Below, piece after piece: positions 24,171 to 35,653 of a DNA stretch of 64,000 nucleotides (position 1 is the stretch's first letter; every line of letters starts with the position of its first letter). Location of the stretch: positions 868,001 to 932,000 of the forward strand of contig BTPP01000010.1 in assembly GCA_037102815.1 (NCBI GenBank). Reading direction: 5' to 3'. Below the pieces are notes generated by a model. It was not told the DNA's origin, did not search any database, and saw only the letters and a list, made by a program, of their open reading frames with translations. Position numbers and translations under genes: made by a program. Origin of the DNA: Neurospora intermedia (taxonomy: Eukaryota; Ascomycota; Sordariomycetes; Sordariales; Sordariaceae).

Positions 24171-25446
24171 ATGGGAGCCGCAGTTGAGCCCGACCTGAAG
24201 TCGACGGCGACAACGCCAACCCCGCATTCTTTCCCTTGTTCAACGCTTGATATCGAGACCGCCGAATCGCAACCTTCAGATTGCGATGTGAATCTCAAGA
24301 TCCCCAAAATTTTTCCTTGTGAAAACATCAAGGACATGGCGGGAAACGTAGCCAGAATCGGGATTCGACCATACAACAGCACAAACCCGACATCGATGGC
24401 CTTGGTACCAGTGGAGACACCAAATGAAGACAGCACTACCACTGTCAAGCGCCATCTTCCAGGTCAACCGCGAGTTCGACTGGATGATCAGAATCCCGGC
24501 AGTCACTGGAAGACCTTGACGTTATATTTGAATGAGAACCACCTGACCACGAAGCTGGATGGTATGTTCAAGTATATGAAGTATGTCTTTGTAAGTTTTC
24601 CCCGAGTCCTCTTGAGCCGCTCTGTCACTGTTTGGTAGGTATACTAAGACTTGCAAGGTCCAAACTCCATCTTTCCTTCACATTATGTCTCTCCACCATC
24701 AGTACGCACACGACCGAGAGATCAAGATCGACGAGCATCCCTGTCTTCATCTGATCTGGTACTACGAGCGAATCTACGTCAAACCCATCCCGGCCTACTT
24801 CTACTGCGCCGCCTTCTGGGAGTACATCGCCCACGCCCACCTGGATGTTTATCGAGCTTGCCTCGGCTTCATGAGGAGCTACTACTTCTTGATCCAGTAT
24901 GAGGTCGACTTTGCGTTGGCATGTGAGAAAATGTTGATACCCAAAAAGTCCAACGGGCAATTTCCCACATACGAAGAGTGGTGCGACTTCATCGAGCCCT
25001 TCACCAAAATCCACGACATCCAAGTCCCCAAGCGGTACCACTACGGCGAACTGCGCCTCAGTCGGCTCAACATGGCTGCAGCTTTCTTTAAGAGAAAGCT
25101 GGCCTTCTTCCACATTTACCCTCAATGGGGCTCCTTCCTCACCCACAGCCTGGGACCCCTGCTCACCATCTTCGCAATCTGCTCCGTCGTGCTCAACTCG
25201 ATGCAGGTCAGCCTGCAGGCGCTCGACACAGATCTTCCGAAAGACCATGCATGGCCCACGTGGAAGGCCGTGTCGGTGTGGTTCCCAATAGTCGTGACGA
25301 TTTTGATTGCCGTGGTGATCCTTCTGGCTTTCAGCGGCGTTTGTTTCATGGCTGTGGTAGATCTCTACAGTGGCATCAGGACGCGTCGCAGGAAAAGAAG
25401 AGGTGATGCGACAGCTGGCAAAAAGACACATGGCGTTATCTGGTAA
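24171..25446 (+). CDS. DUF6601-type integral membrane protein
   Basis: Exons 24171..24590 and 24658..25446 give 402 residues. The 67-nt intron runs GTAAGT to AAG with a TACTAAG branch site. The start ATG has a good context (CAATATGG). After a divergent N-terminus comes a conserved block with LHHQYAHDREI, LHLIWYYERIYVKPIPAYF and YHYGELRLSRLN, as in the fungal DUF6601 family. Two C-terminal membrane helices follow (about residues 292-320 and 345-378), then a short Arg/Lys-rich tail. The molecular role of the family is unknown. The splice choice restores the conserved VQTPSF...LHHQ segment. Confidence 0.8.
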
Positions 25447-27599
25447 AGTGATGCCGGAACGCCGATCGCCAGGACAGCCTTTGTCGGATGCCTCAGAACG
25501 TCCATAGGTCAGACCGTTATGGAAAGAAGAACGGGGCTTCGTCGATATTAGGCCGATGCTTCCAGTGTTTTTTGGGGTAGATGGGAGATTGTGAGGGAAA
25601 GCTTGGCCAGCACTAAAAGCAACTCCAAACCCCGAATGTTCAGAACTCGATCGGTAAGACTTTGCCCATTGTTTAAGGCGAGTTATAACGAGCATTACTA
25701 AAACGGATCGAAGCAGCCTCGAGAGATGAAGCAAGCACGGCACCTTGATGCACGACCACAGAAAACTCGCCGATGATTTTCTCTGCCTCCGTCGTGCCTG
25801 GACCTTGTAACGGGCGACGTCGAGATAGCCAACACGTCTTATTGCTTGATTTGATTCTTAATCGATCTCCTTGATGATAATGGCTCGGATACAGAGAATG
25901 GAGAGAATCAAAACCCACGGTCAACAGGAGTGAATACCCTTAATATGGTTAGGTATTTCTGGGCTCGAATGGCCCTTGGAGATGGACCTGAGCTGCGCCG
26001 TTTGCCGTTAACGGGTGGCCGACATGTGGCGGTGGGTCTGAACTTTGGACGACAACGGTATACTTATCATGTAACTAACTGTATCAACGACGAGATGAAT
26101 GAACGATTTATGCTGCTGATTCGTCCGCACGAGGCCAGGCTTTTCGGTCGCTGGAGACAGTAGCTAGCTGATGTCCTGTGCTGGCTCGTTCGGGAAAAAA
26201 GCGACAGTTCTAATGCAGTTAGTGGCTGCTACCTAACTAGGTAGAGGTAACTTCAGAGAAACTGCAACTCTGGTTGTGGCTTCCACGTTAAGGAAAGAAG
26301 TTTGAAGGGGCCCTGGAAGAGAAAGGTCGGGGTTGAAGGAATTCCATACCTCTACTGGTCGACAGACGGGATGTACCGACGTCAGTTGGTGTTGGTGGAG
26401 CTGGGCCTGCCGGAATTTCAACCCGTGCTGTAGTATAGTGGAGTTGCACCATGCCGGGCTCGGCTCGGGCCCGTGTTCTTGGCCGAATGGCACGGGAGTT
26501 GTTGCTTTCTCAATTCTCGAATCTTGGGACATTCCAATGATCCATCCCGTGCTGCTGGGTTTGGAACCAATTAAGTATGGAACCTTGTGTCGTCCGAAAT
26601 CTCGTGCGTCCCCAGGAACGAAATGTGTCTATATAATGAACTTCGTTTACTTATCGAGTGGCACAGTGTTTGGGTTCGAAGGTCCTGGTTGCCGCACATG
26701 TACTGCGTAGAGGTATGTACGTATGTATGTAGAGGTACACACGGACCACCCGTGTGCGATGAACTGCCTGGCATCAACTGCCCGATTTCTCAACGTTCCA
26801 CGACCGCAATTATCTCACATAGTTCTCGTCTTCATCACCGATGACATGGGAACAACACCATGGCCCGGGTCTTGTCCGCGTACACTAAGTACTTTAGATA
26901 GGCCAAGTCGGCGGCCGGCAGGTTCAGCTCGCTAGGCCCTGTCGGGAAGTTCCCCACTTCGGATCGGCACTCTGGGATCTCGAGTCAAATCCCCGGCGTC
27001 AATGGCGACGCCCACCGCTCCACCATCTTTCTCATTCCCGGAGCACAGCACTACCACCTTCCCGAAGGAGAGTTTCGGCCTGCCTCATCCATCGATTCTG
27101 TTGGGAGCCTTCGGGAGGCAAACATTGAAGCAGCACCTAAGCCGCATTCATTACAGTGGCACAGCGTTGAACAGCGCCGACTGGACCCATCGCCGGGCAT
27201 CGGCATCTACAGTACGGGCAGCATCCACCATCACAGCCAACCGCTCGCTCCGGCTTACGGCGCAGCTTACCGCGGATTTTAGCGTTCGTCATTTGCTCCG
27301 CATCATCACGGTCGTTTATCACGATCATTACATGGCTTTGTAGCTAGACGAAAGGTACGAACTCTCACGCACGATACGCGCCTTCAGTGATATTGGTCCA
27401 AGTCCAACAACCTCTTCAACCTAGACCCCAAGAGGAAGGTGAACTATTCGTGCACTGGACCCTTGCTGATCGCCTGGCTTTTCAGGTTCCCTTCATCCTT
27501 CCTCAGGTTTCCCAGTATTTATTCCAGGTAAGTGGCCTCTCTCTGGAGGCGTTCCTTTCCTTCGCCCACACTCGTCGTCGTCGTTTTGAAATCTTCAAA
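25447..27599. other. Intergenic region, no gene recognised
   Basis: No coding sequence is supported. Four copies of the TAGAGGTA/TACCTCTA octamer lie here (26242, 26347, 26708, 26730), the densest cluster in the window. The right end is the upstream region of the S28 peptidase gene, with several upstream ATGs. Confidence 0.55.
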
Positions 27600-29392
27600 A
27601 TGATGGGACTTGGACGTCTGCTGGCCGCCACGGCCTGCGTTGCGCAACTAGCCTCTGCTTTTGCGCCCCTGTCTGTCCGGAACCTTCGCTTGTCGGTAAG
27701 TCCTTGGTGCTCTTCCCATTGCTTTCTTGACAGCTCGTGACTAACAGGCATTTCAGTCAGAGAGCGATCTTGCGCTGGAGCCGGAGGGTGATTTCACCAT
27801 CCAGGAGAGCACCGACCCCACGCTTCTCTACCCTGCCCGGACCATCAAGGTTCCCGTTGACCACTTCCACAACGACACCAAGTATGAGCCGCATACCAAC
27901 GATACTTTCGACCTGCGCTACTGGTTCGACGCGACCTACTACAAGAAGGGAGGTCCCGTCATTGTTCTAGCTGCCGGTGAGACGAGCGGTGTCGGACGTC
28001 TCCAGTTCCTCCAGAAGGGCATAGTATACCAGCTCGCCAAGGCGACTGGTGGTGTTGGCGTCATCCTCGAGCACCGCTACTATGGCAAGAGTCTGCCTAC
28101 CTCCGACTTCAGCACGAAGAACCTGCGCTTCCTCACTACTGATCAAGCGCTGGCCGATACCGTCTACTTTGCCAAGAACGTCAAGTTCGCCGGTCTTGAG
28201 CACCTGGATCTGACTGCGCCCAACACTCCCTACATTGCATACGGAGGTTCGTATGCTGGCGCCTTCGTCGCCTTCCTGCGCAAGCTGTACCCCGATGTTT
28301 ACTGGGGAGCCATTTCCTCGTCGGGTGTCACTGAGGCCATCTATGACTATTGGCAATACTACGAAGCCGCGCGGATCTACGGTCCTAAGGATTGCGTGAC
28401 TGCTACCCAAAAGTTGACCCACGTTGTCGACAACATCATCCTCAACAAGGCCAATGCCAAATACGTGCAGAAGCTCAAGGATACATTCGGTCTCGGCAAC
28501 CTCACCCACACCGATGACTTTGCCAACACCATCAGCTTCGGCATCGCAGGACTGCAATCCACCAACTGGGACCCCGCGTTGAACGACACCTCATACGGCG
28601 AATACTGCAACAATGTCAGCTCCAATGCGCTGTTGTATCCCGAGACAGCTCGCCTTGAGAAGGACGTCCAGGAGCTCTTGATCGTTGGCGGATACGGCAA
28701 GGAGGTCAAGACACTTACAAATCAGTTTTTGAACTACATTGGCTATGTCAACGTCACTTCTGTCCAGTCGTGCGACGGGGATCAGAATGCCTGCTTTACC
28801 TCCTATGACAGTGATTTCTACAAGAAGGACGATCTTAAGCAGACATGGCGCTTGTGGCTGTATCAGGTTTGCGATCAGTAAGTCAAACACTTCTTCATTA
28901 ATTTTATTCGGACTTAACTAACATGGTCCCTACAGATGGGGCTTCCTCCAAACCGGGTCCGGTGTCCCGCACAACCAGCTTCCGCTGATCTCCCGTGCCA
29001 TCGACCTTAACTACACGTCCATCGCCTGCCGCGAGGCCTTCAACATCAACAAGCCTTCGGACGTCGAGTCCATCAACAAGTACGGTGGCTTCAACATCAG
29101 CTACCCGCGTCTGGCCATCATTGACGGCGAGAAGGACCCCTGGCGCGCGGCCACCCCGCACGCCATCGGCCTCAAGGGTCGCAAGAGCACCATCAGCGAA
29201 CCCTTTATCCTGATTAAGGACGGCGTGCACCACTGGGATGAGAACGGCCTGTTCCCCAATGAGACGGCCCCCAACTTCCCCCCTAAGCCGGTGGAGGAGA
29301 CGCAGAGGGCTATCAAGAACTTTGTGCAGGCTTGGCTTCAGGACTCTAAGAAGAGCGGGCATGGACATGGACATGGAAGTACGAAGCCTTGA
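27600..29392 (+). CDS. Secreted serine peptidase, family S28
   Basis: Exons 27600..27695, 27757..28877 and 28936..29392 give 557 residues. Both introns are GTAAGT...CAG, the first with a CTAAC branch site. The first 20 or so residues form a signal peptide ending near QLASAFA. The family S28 (lysosomal Pro-X carboxypeptidase/DPP II type) is shown by ILEHRYYGKS, the nucleophile box GGSYAGAF (Ser about 197), DGEKDPW (Asp about 473) and DGVHHWDE (His about 504/505). Many N-glycosylation sites occur. It probably acts outside the cell on Pro-containing peptides, often at acid pH in fungal relatives. The C-terminus carries GHGHGHG, an unusual His-Gly tail. I recall the N. crassa counterpart as NCU00831. 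Confidence 0.92.
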
Positions 29393-30163
29393 GAAGCCCA
29401 TGTATCGAGGGTCAACTGGTGGCTATGTATTGTGAACGGGTGTCATACTAACCTATTCCCAGGTGCCGGCGTCCATGATGAGCAGCAGTTAGAGGATCTG
29501 TGAATTCGTGATGGAAAGGCATGTTGAGCGGGATCATTCATCGAGCGAGCATGTTTCTTTGAATACAAAGCATCTGGATAGCATTGAGCGGAAAGGGTCT
29601 TGGATACCGTACACAGGCTCATGCAAATGTATATTGATGTGTACTCAATATACTTCTTTGTATTTCTTGTTCTTTGCCGCTGTACCAACAATCTAGAGAA
29701 CAGGAGAGGCTTCAAGACGTGATGACAAAACGAGCAAATTTGACTAATGATGGCGAACCGTGATTCAGGGTGGTAAAGAAGAGAAGGTACATTCCTCAGT
29801 CCTGAATAAGTATCTACAGGACTTGAGAGGAAGGTGAGTGACAGCTTTCATATTGGCCCTGTGGCCAGTGTGACCTCGTGATTTGCAAGCCCTTTACGCG
29901 AGACTCCGCGACATTCCGCCCTTTCCTCTTCTTGCCCGTCAGCCTCTACAGATCTTAAATGTTGTCAAAAACTTTTAGCCAAATCATGCTATGAAACCAC
30001 GCAGATACAGGAAAATAAACCGAACAAGCGGCGTTGCGTATAAACCCAGTCCATTGATTATCAACATTGGGAAATGAAAAAAGCACAAAGAGGTATCATC
30101 GCAGTCGTCATTATCTTCCGTCCCTTCTTTCATCCTCAACTTCCTCATCCCGTCTGGCTTATT
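29393..30163. other. Convergent 3' intergenic region
   Basis: Lies between the ends of the S28 peptidase (rightward) and the copper transporter (leftward). It should hold both 3' UTRs; no gene is seen. Confidence 0.6.
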
Positions 30164-31056
30164 TCAACCACAGCAAACAGTAGCATCCTCCACGCCCTGC
30201 AGCCTCGGCACCTCATCCGTGAATCCATCACTCATCATCCCCTCCTCCTCCTCCTCATCCCCACCAGGAATCTCAAACTTGACCGTCAACCAATCGCACA
30301 AGAACTTGCCGAGCAGCGCCCCGATCCAGATGCTGATGAGCACATAGCCATTATAGTACATGGCCAGCAACATGATCAGATACCCCAGACCAAACATGAC
30401 GGCGTGAATCAGGGCCCTGATTAGCTGCTGCAACGGACTGGCGCGGAACTTGAGGGTGGTGGTCGTCGTTGTCGTTGCCGTTTTGCTGCTTCCCATGTGG
30501 TATCCTCCTCTTCTCTTCCCGGTGGTGGTGACATGGACGGACGTTGTGGTAGCCGAAAGTCCAGCAGTCTTCATGTTTGCTGCTGCATCCGCAGTACCAC
30601 ATGATGATGGTGAAGTCTGCCGTTGACGCAGACGTCGCTGTTGTTCGCTAATCAGGGCCGACCGTCTTCGAAAGTCACGGACGATCCACTCGTCGTATTC
30701 TTTGGCCAGCCGGCGCAGGAACTCGAGCATGACGACCATCAACATGATGCCGATGCAGGTGGCGGCGAAGGCGCCGCGCGTGGTGATTTGCCAGGACTGG
30801 TGGAGGAAGCAGGCATCGATGGTGTACCAGTTCCAGAGCATCTGGTTGGAATCAATATGTTAGTATTGATGTGCCTACGGTGTGAAGTGGGAGTACCTAA
30901 GGATACGATGAGAATAGTGGGATTGCAGTGGTGCACGTGTATGAGAGGGTGATTAACCACACGGGAAGAACATACTGATATTTTACACGCCGGTCCGTCC
31001 ATGTTCCCGTCTCCCATGTCCATTCGGGGTAAGAGGGTTGTGCCGTGTTGCGCCAT
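30164..31056 (-). CDS. tcu-1: Ctr-family copper transporter
   Basis: Exons 31056..30976 and 30841..30164 give 252 residues. The intron is GTATGT...CAG, 134 nt. The short Met-rich N-terminus has MDMGDGNMDGPACKISM, the copper-collecting part. TM1 follows LWNWYTIDACFLHQSWQIT. TM2 contains MLLAM, the M-x3-M copper-path motif, and TM3 contains GALLG, the G-x3-G packing motif. The TM1-TM2 loop is long and Ser/Thr/Arg-rich; the tail is acidic and ends VCCG, like the Cys tail of Ctr proteins. It imports Cu(I), probably at the plasma membrane. The symbol rests on my memory that N. crassa tcu-1 (NCU00830) lies in this gene order. It is divergent from a metalloreductase gene. Confidence 0.88.
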
Positions 31057-32698
31057 GGCTGGTTGGGGATGTGTGTGCGAGAAAAAGGGTAAGGGGTGCA
31101 GAGCCGGTTTGGTGCTTGAATGTGGTGATGGCCGTTCGTGAGAGAAAAGAAAAGGATTCGTTTTCAATATAGCCTCGTCTTTAAGCTCGTTTCTTGACAA
31201 CTGTTGATCTCAATAACCGTGGTTTGTGTGGTTGGGTATTTGGAAGAGGCAACCTTCTCAATCACACTACTTGGTCCGACGGGTAGGACAATAACCAATC
31301 GTTAGGTTCCCTTACCCAGTAGCTACTAGCTTGGAGTCAAGTGATTCAATGGGACGGTTATGGTTCCATTCGTAAGGCTAGATAGCGTGCAAAAAAAAAA
31401 AAAGGCAGGAGATGAGGGGGAAAGAGCGGGAAAGAGGGAGAAACGTGTCAATGGGTAGTGAGTGAGTGAGCAGGTATGAGTTGGAATCTCGGATGAAAAC
31501 CTTCTTGTTCGCGAGATGTTCCGTCCAGCCTCCCCATCAACGACGAACCTCTGGAAATGATTCAGGGTCAATCATCGGTACGTAGCTCTCCGTCCACTAT
31601 AGCTATGTATCACCAATGTCATCAAATCGGGGACATCATGACGGTATCCCGGCCGAGTGTCGTTCGCCTCCATCCCATCATGTTCAGGGGGGGTTTGAAG
31701 CCCCGAGTACCTGGGTCAATTGTTTGCATCATCCAATGAAAAGCGAGTGCTTCCCCATTTGTAGAGTCCCCACACCACGCCGAGTGGACGAAACACGACC
31801 TTACGTTACACCGTCACCCCACTGTTGGTTGCCGCAGAAAAACGTGCTCAAAGATGCTCAACCACTGCAGCTGTGTCCAGACTCTAGCGTCATATCTTTT
31901 CTGTCTGGCCCCCCTTTCGAAGACAGAATAAACTCTCAAATTCTCTCGATAGCATAACCGATAAGAAATGAAGGCAAATCCTGCAGTGGCACGATATACA
32001 GCCAAGCCAAAAACATGCTCACCCGGTGGAAACCAAGTGAGTATAAAAAAATGGAAAAACTGGAGGAGGAGGGGGGAAAATCAACACCAAACAGGCAATG
32101 AGAGGCGGTTTCCGGCTCACGGAACACTACAATTGTTGAAGATGAGCGATGTTCTGGATCCGATGGCGACAGTCCAGGAGTCAGCAACCAGGGAAACGAA
32201 CACCGTTGCAATGGAAACTTGCTCAACTTTCTCGGCGCTCCACACCGTGCCCGCCGTGGGCGAACCCTGGGCGATGTGAAACCAACTCAAACACGCGAAC
32301 CGGATCCATTTCGTTTTCTTTTGGAGATTCCAGAACATGGGATTTGTTCAAGATCGATACCTCTAGGGACTGGAGCTACTAGCCGGGACAGCAAGCGACG
32401 CGAGGCCCGATGGTTGTGACTGGACCTTTTTGATCGTTTCGACCGGTTGTCCTTCGAGGTGAACATTGAAACTTCCACTTGTTATATCCATTCCCTTTTC
32501 CGCCTCGACAATGATTTTGGATTATCTCGACAACAGATCACCAAATCACCGGGCAATGGAACAACAATAACAACCTCACCAACACCCACCAACTACCACA
32601 CCCAAAACAACATAAAGGGCACATAACATAAACCCCGACTTCAATTTGCCCGGCTCGCTCGACATCCAACGGCCAACGGCCACTCTGTTTATCCCACC
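31057..32698. promoter_or_regulatory. Shared upstream region of copper transporter and metalloreductase
   Basis: A 1.6-kb spacer between divergent starts. It holds five TGCTCA cores on either strand: 31467-31472 (minus), 31845-31850, 31855-31860, 32016-32021 and 32220-32225. The site at 31843 reads CGTGCTCA, one base from TGTGCTCA, the site known for the copper regulators GRISEA of Podospora and Mac1 of Aspergillus. A TATAAAA lies at 32042-32048, about 650 bp before the reductase start. A poly-A run of 13 is at 31391-31403. Confidence 0.5.
31843..31860 (+). promoter_or_regulatory. Paired copper-regulator-like sites, 10 bp apart
   Basis: Two TGCTCA cores start at 31845 and 31855, exactly one helical turn apart. 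The first is CGTGCTCA (7 of 8 to TGTGCTCA), the second GATGCTCA. Position between a Ctr gene and a Fre gene suggests control by a Mac1/GRISEA-type factor under copper limitation. This is inference from motif and context. Confidence 0.45.
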
Positions 32699-34723
32699 AT
32701 GACACCACCAAGTCAATCCCAGCTTTCCTCAAGAATGATTCAAAATTTCACCGGCCAATCTAACCTTGAGTGGCATTGGGGCTACGCCTACCGTGTGGTC
32801 CCCTGTCAAAGCGACCCCGGCTCGTGCGCCTACCTGGACGTCGTGTACTCCGCTCACGATCGGGGGATGCTTTACACCGGGATCTTTTGGGCGACCATCT
32901 TGGGCATCTTGCTTGTTTGGGGTGTTCTACGGCGACTTGGTGCTAGCGGGGGAAATGTCTCCAAGTATGAGATGCCCCTCGAGGAAGAAAAAGGGGCACT
33001 TTTAACCGGGGAGGAGGTAGTTACCAAGCCTCGCTCGGTGGGGAGATTCACCAGGGCGACGAGGGCAGTGGGCGCCACGGGGAGGAGCTATCTCCTCTCA
33101 AGCCGCGGAGTAGTGAAACCCATATTCGGCCAAGTCACCCGCCTCCAGGTTCTCATCCTCTTGGTCCTAGTCGGCTACCTCACCATCTGGACTTTCGTCG
33201 GCATCGTCTACAGCAAATGGATCACGCCCGTCAAGGGCCAGCCCGAACACGTCAAAAACACGCGCACCTCGCTGGGGCCATGGGCCGACCGCATCGGCGT
33301 GCTCGCCTACGCCCTCACTCCGCTTTCGATCTTGCTCGCCAGCCGGGAATCCATCTTGTCCTTGATCACCGGCGTCCCCTACACCAGCTTCATGTTCCTC
33401 CACCGCTGGACGGGCCACATCATTCTCGTGCAGTCGATCCTGCACACCATCGGCTGGGTCATCGTCGAGGCGCGCCTGTACCGCCCGCATCCGGACGTGT
33501 GGAACGCCTTCATCGCGCAGACGTACGCCCGCTGGGGCGTGGTGGCGCTGGTGCTGCTTGTGCTGCTGTGGGTGGGCGCGCTGCAGTGGACCATCCGCCG
33601 CACGGGGTACGAGTTTTTCAGAAAGGCGCACTACGTCCTGGCTATGGTGTACATTAGCGCCGTGATTGGGCATTGGAAGAATTTGCAGTGCTTCTTGGTG
33701 CCCGGGTTGGTGTTGTGGTTTGTTGATCGCGGTGCCAGGCTGTTGAGGACGGCGTTGCTGCATTATGGGTATATCCCCAGCCAAGGCAGGGTCGGGTTCG
33801 CGGCGGCGCAGGCGGAGATGAAGTTTTGGAGGGACGAGAAGCATGGAGATGTGGTTAGGTTGGACTTTGCGCACCCGCAGAGGGCGTGGAAGGTTGGACA
33901 GCATTTCTTCTTGTGCTTCACCGAGGGAAGCATCTGGCAGAGTCACCCGTTTACGCCGCTGTCGTGGCCAGTGGAGGACGGAAAGGGTACTGTCACGCAC
34001 TCGTACATCTTGAGGGCCAAGGGCGGAGAGACGAAAAAGTTGGCCAAGATTGTGCAGGATAAACTCGCTGGTGCGCTGTCGGAGAAGGCGGTCACCCCCA
34101 CGACCCCGGTTATCCTCCAGGGCCCCTATGGCGAGAGCATTGTTGAAGGTGTGACACCCGACATCAACGTCCTCTGCATTGCCGGCGGAACCGGTATCAC
34201 TTATGTGCTTCCCCTCTTGATCGACTTGCTTCGGGACAGGAACATGAACCCCTCAAGAAAAGTCGAGCTGGTTTGGGCCATGAAGAGGAGCGAAGACGTC
34301 GAATGGGTTGAGCCCGAGATGGAGGAGTTGCGCAGACTCGGTGCTGTCCATGGTCTGATCATTCGCATTTTCGTCACGGATGATGATGATGATGATGATA
34401 GCGCAAAGGGGGCCGTATCGGCCACTGGCTGCCGTGGAGAGTCGTCGCAGGAGGATGATGACAGCATCAAGAGAGCGCCGAGGGCGTCTGCCCAAAGAGC
34501 CAGCAGCTCCACGGCGAGAGGAAGGCCGGATGTGACGACAGTGGTCAAGGATTTCGTCGAAGGTGTTGCTCAAGGCTCCACACGCGTGTTTGGTAGTGGG
34601 CCTCCGGGCATGATTGGTGAGCTGAGAAACGTCGTCGCTGACTGCAACTCTGGCTCAAAGGTCTGGAAGGGCGAGGACCGCTTTGATGTGCGGCTTGTAT
34701 GTGATGACCGGCTGGAGTGGTAG
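32699..34723 (+). CDS. Ferric/cupric reductase (FRE/NOX family)
   Basis: Single exon, 674 residues, start ATG in context CCACCATGAC. The protein has an extracellular N-terminus and about seven helices. Haem-ligand histidines lie in FLHRWTGH, LHTIGW, FRKAHYVL and IGHWKN. The FAD domain has HPFTPLSW (His about 416). The NAD(P)H domain has IAGGTGITYVLPLL (about 493-506) and ends with VFGSGPPGM. It carries electrons from cytosolic NADPH to outside metal ions, reducing Fe(III) and Cu(II). An acidic run of Asp from GAT repeats (near 34381-34399), followed by a Ser/Arg loop, is inserted in the NAD domain, common in fungal FREs. The divergent Ctr neighbour suggests a role in copper uptake. Confidence 0.92.
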   Translation: MTPPSQSQLSSRMIQNFTGQSNLEWHWGYAYRVVPCQSDPGSCAYLDVVYSAHDRGMLYTGIFWATILGILLVWGVLRRLGASGGNVSKYEMPLEEEKGALLTGEEVVTKPRSVGRFTRATRAVGATGRSYLLSSRGVVKPIFGQVTRLQVLILLVLVGYLTIWTFVGIVYSKWITPVKGQPEHVKNTRTSLGPWADRIGVLAYALTPLSILLASRESILSLITGVPYTSFMFLHRWTGHIILVQSILHTIGWVIVEARLYRPHPDVWNAFIAQTYARWGVVALVLLVLLWVGALQWTIRRTGYEFFRKAHYVLAMVYISAVIGHWKNLQCFLVPGLVLWFVDRGARLLRTALLHYGYIPSQGRVGFAAAQAEMKFWRDEKHGDVVRLDFAHPQRAWKVGQHFFLCFTEGSIWQSHPFTPLSWPVEDGKGTVTHSYILRAKGGETKKLAKIVQDKLAGALSEKAVTPTTPVILQGPYGESIVEGVTPDINVLCIAGGTGITYVLPLLIDLLRDRNMNPSRKVELVWAMKRSEDVEWVEPEMEELRRLGAVHGLIIRIFVTDDDDDDDSAKGAVSATGCRGESSQEDDDSIKRAPRASAQRASSSTARGRPDVTTVVKDFVEGVAQGSTRVFGSGPPGMIGELRNVVADCNSGSKVWKGEDRFDVRLVCDDRLEW

Positions 34724-35653
34724 TTCTTTTCCTTGCTGTTCCTGATGAGATACCCCACTTTATGTTAGTTGCAATATTTAGTGTATGAACAAACGACAAA
34801 CTATGAGAATCCGATGCGCATGAAGCCCTTCTGATGAGATTTGCACCATGTCCTGTGTCTACCGTAGCTAATCAGATCTGAGTTGAAAACCTACACTATG
34901 ATGCCTGGAACAAGTAAATCGAATGCTAGGGAAGCAAATACTTTGGCTCTCCAATCTGGAGACGGGATGGCCACAATCGTATCGAACAAAGAGGGACTAG
35001 ATATAGGCCAATTTTGTACACTGCCTATTGTATTTCTTGGCGATTTTTGTGCACAAATTGGGAAGATACTGCTGAGTGTCTCCCGCCACGATTAACAACG
35101 GGAATGAAATGTGGGTCCACTGTAATGTTGGGCGGGCGGGACGAGGGACGGGACGAAGAAGCCCGGGCGATTGCCCCTGGGAATTTCACATGCCATTTTG
35201 TAGGCGCTGTGGGCATGCCCGACGCATGGGCCCCCGTTCGCTGAGTGACCACCCACTGGAGATCAGTTTTCTGCGGGGAAGCCCCCACCGCTCAAGTTCC
35301 ACTGAAGCCGACATGTGCCGTCGTCGTCATTTCCACCTGCCGTGGATCTGCCCGCGCGCGGGAGCCTGTCAACGAACCCAATTTGGTCCCGTCTACACTC
35401 CATACACCGTTCGTGACCTGAGCATTGTTCCTACACTAGTATTTTCATCCCACCCGTTCATTCGTAAACTCCCATCTTTTTGTTCCCTTTTCGATCTCGA
35501 CTCTCGACGCATCCTCCCCTTTTAGCGCCGCCCAATGACCTACAGGTAGAATACGACCGACACCTTTGCTATTCTCTCGAGCGTGTGCAGCGCGCACCCC
35601 CATTTCGTCATCCGTCCACTTTCCCAGCGAACCCCGTTTTGAGCCGAGGCACA
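34724..35653. other. Intergenic region
   Basis: The 3' flank of the reductase and the upstream region of the peroxisomal membrane protein gene. No gene recognised. Confidence 0.6.

Noticed and set aside
26700-27350. Upstream open frames before the S28 peptidase (26723-26935, 27002-27343) as genes
   Set aside because: No conserved features; they look like leader or promoter sequence of the peptidase gene.
33167-34000. 277-codon minus-strand frame inside the ferric reductase gene
   Set aside because: Antisense shadow of a high-GC coding sequence with conserved haem and FAD motifs.
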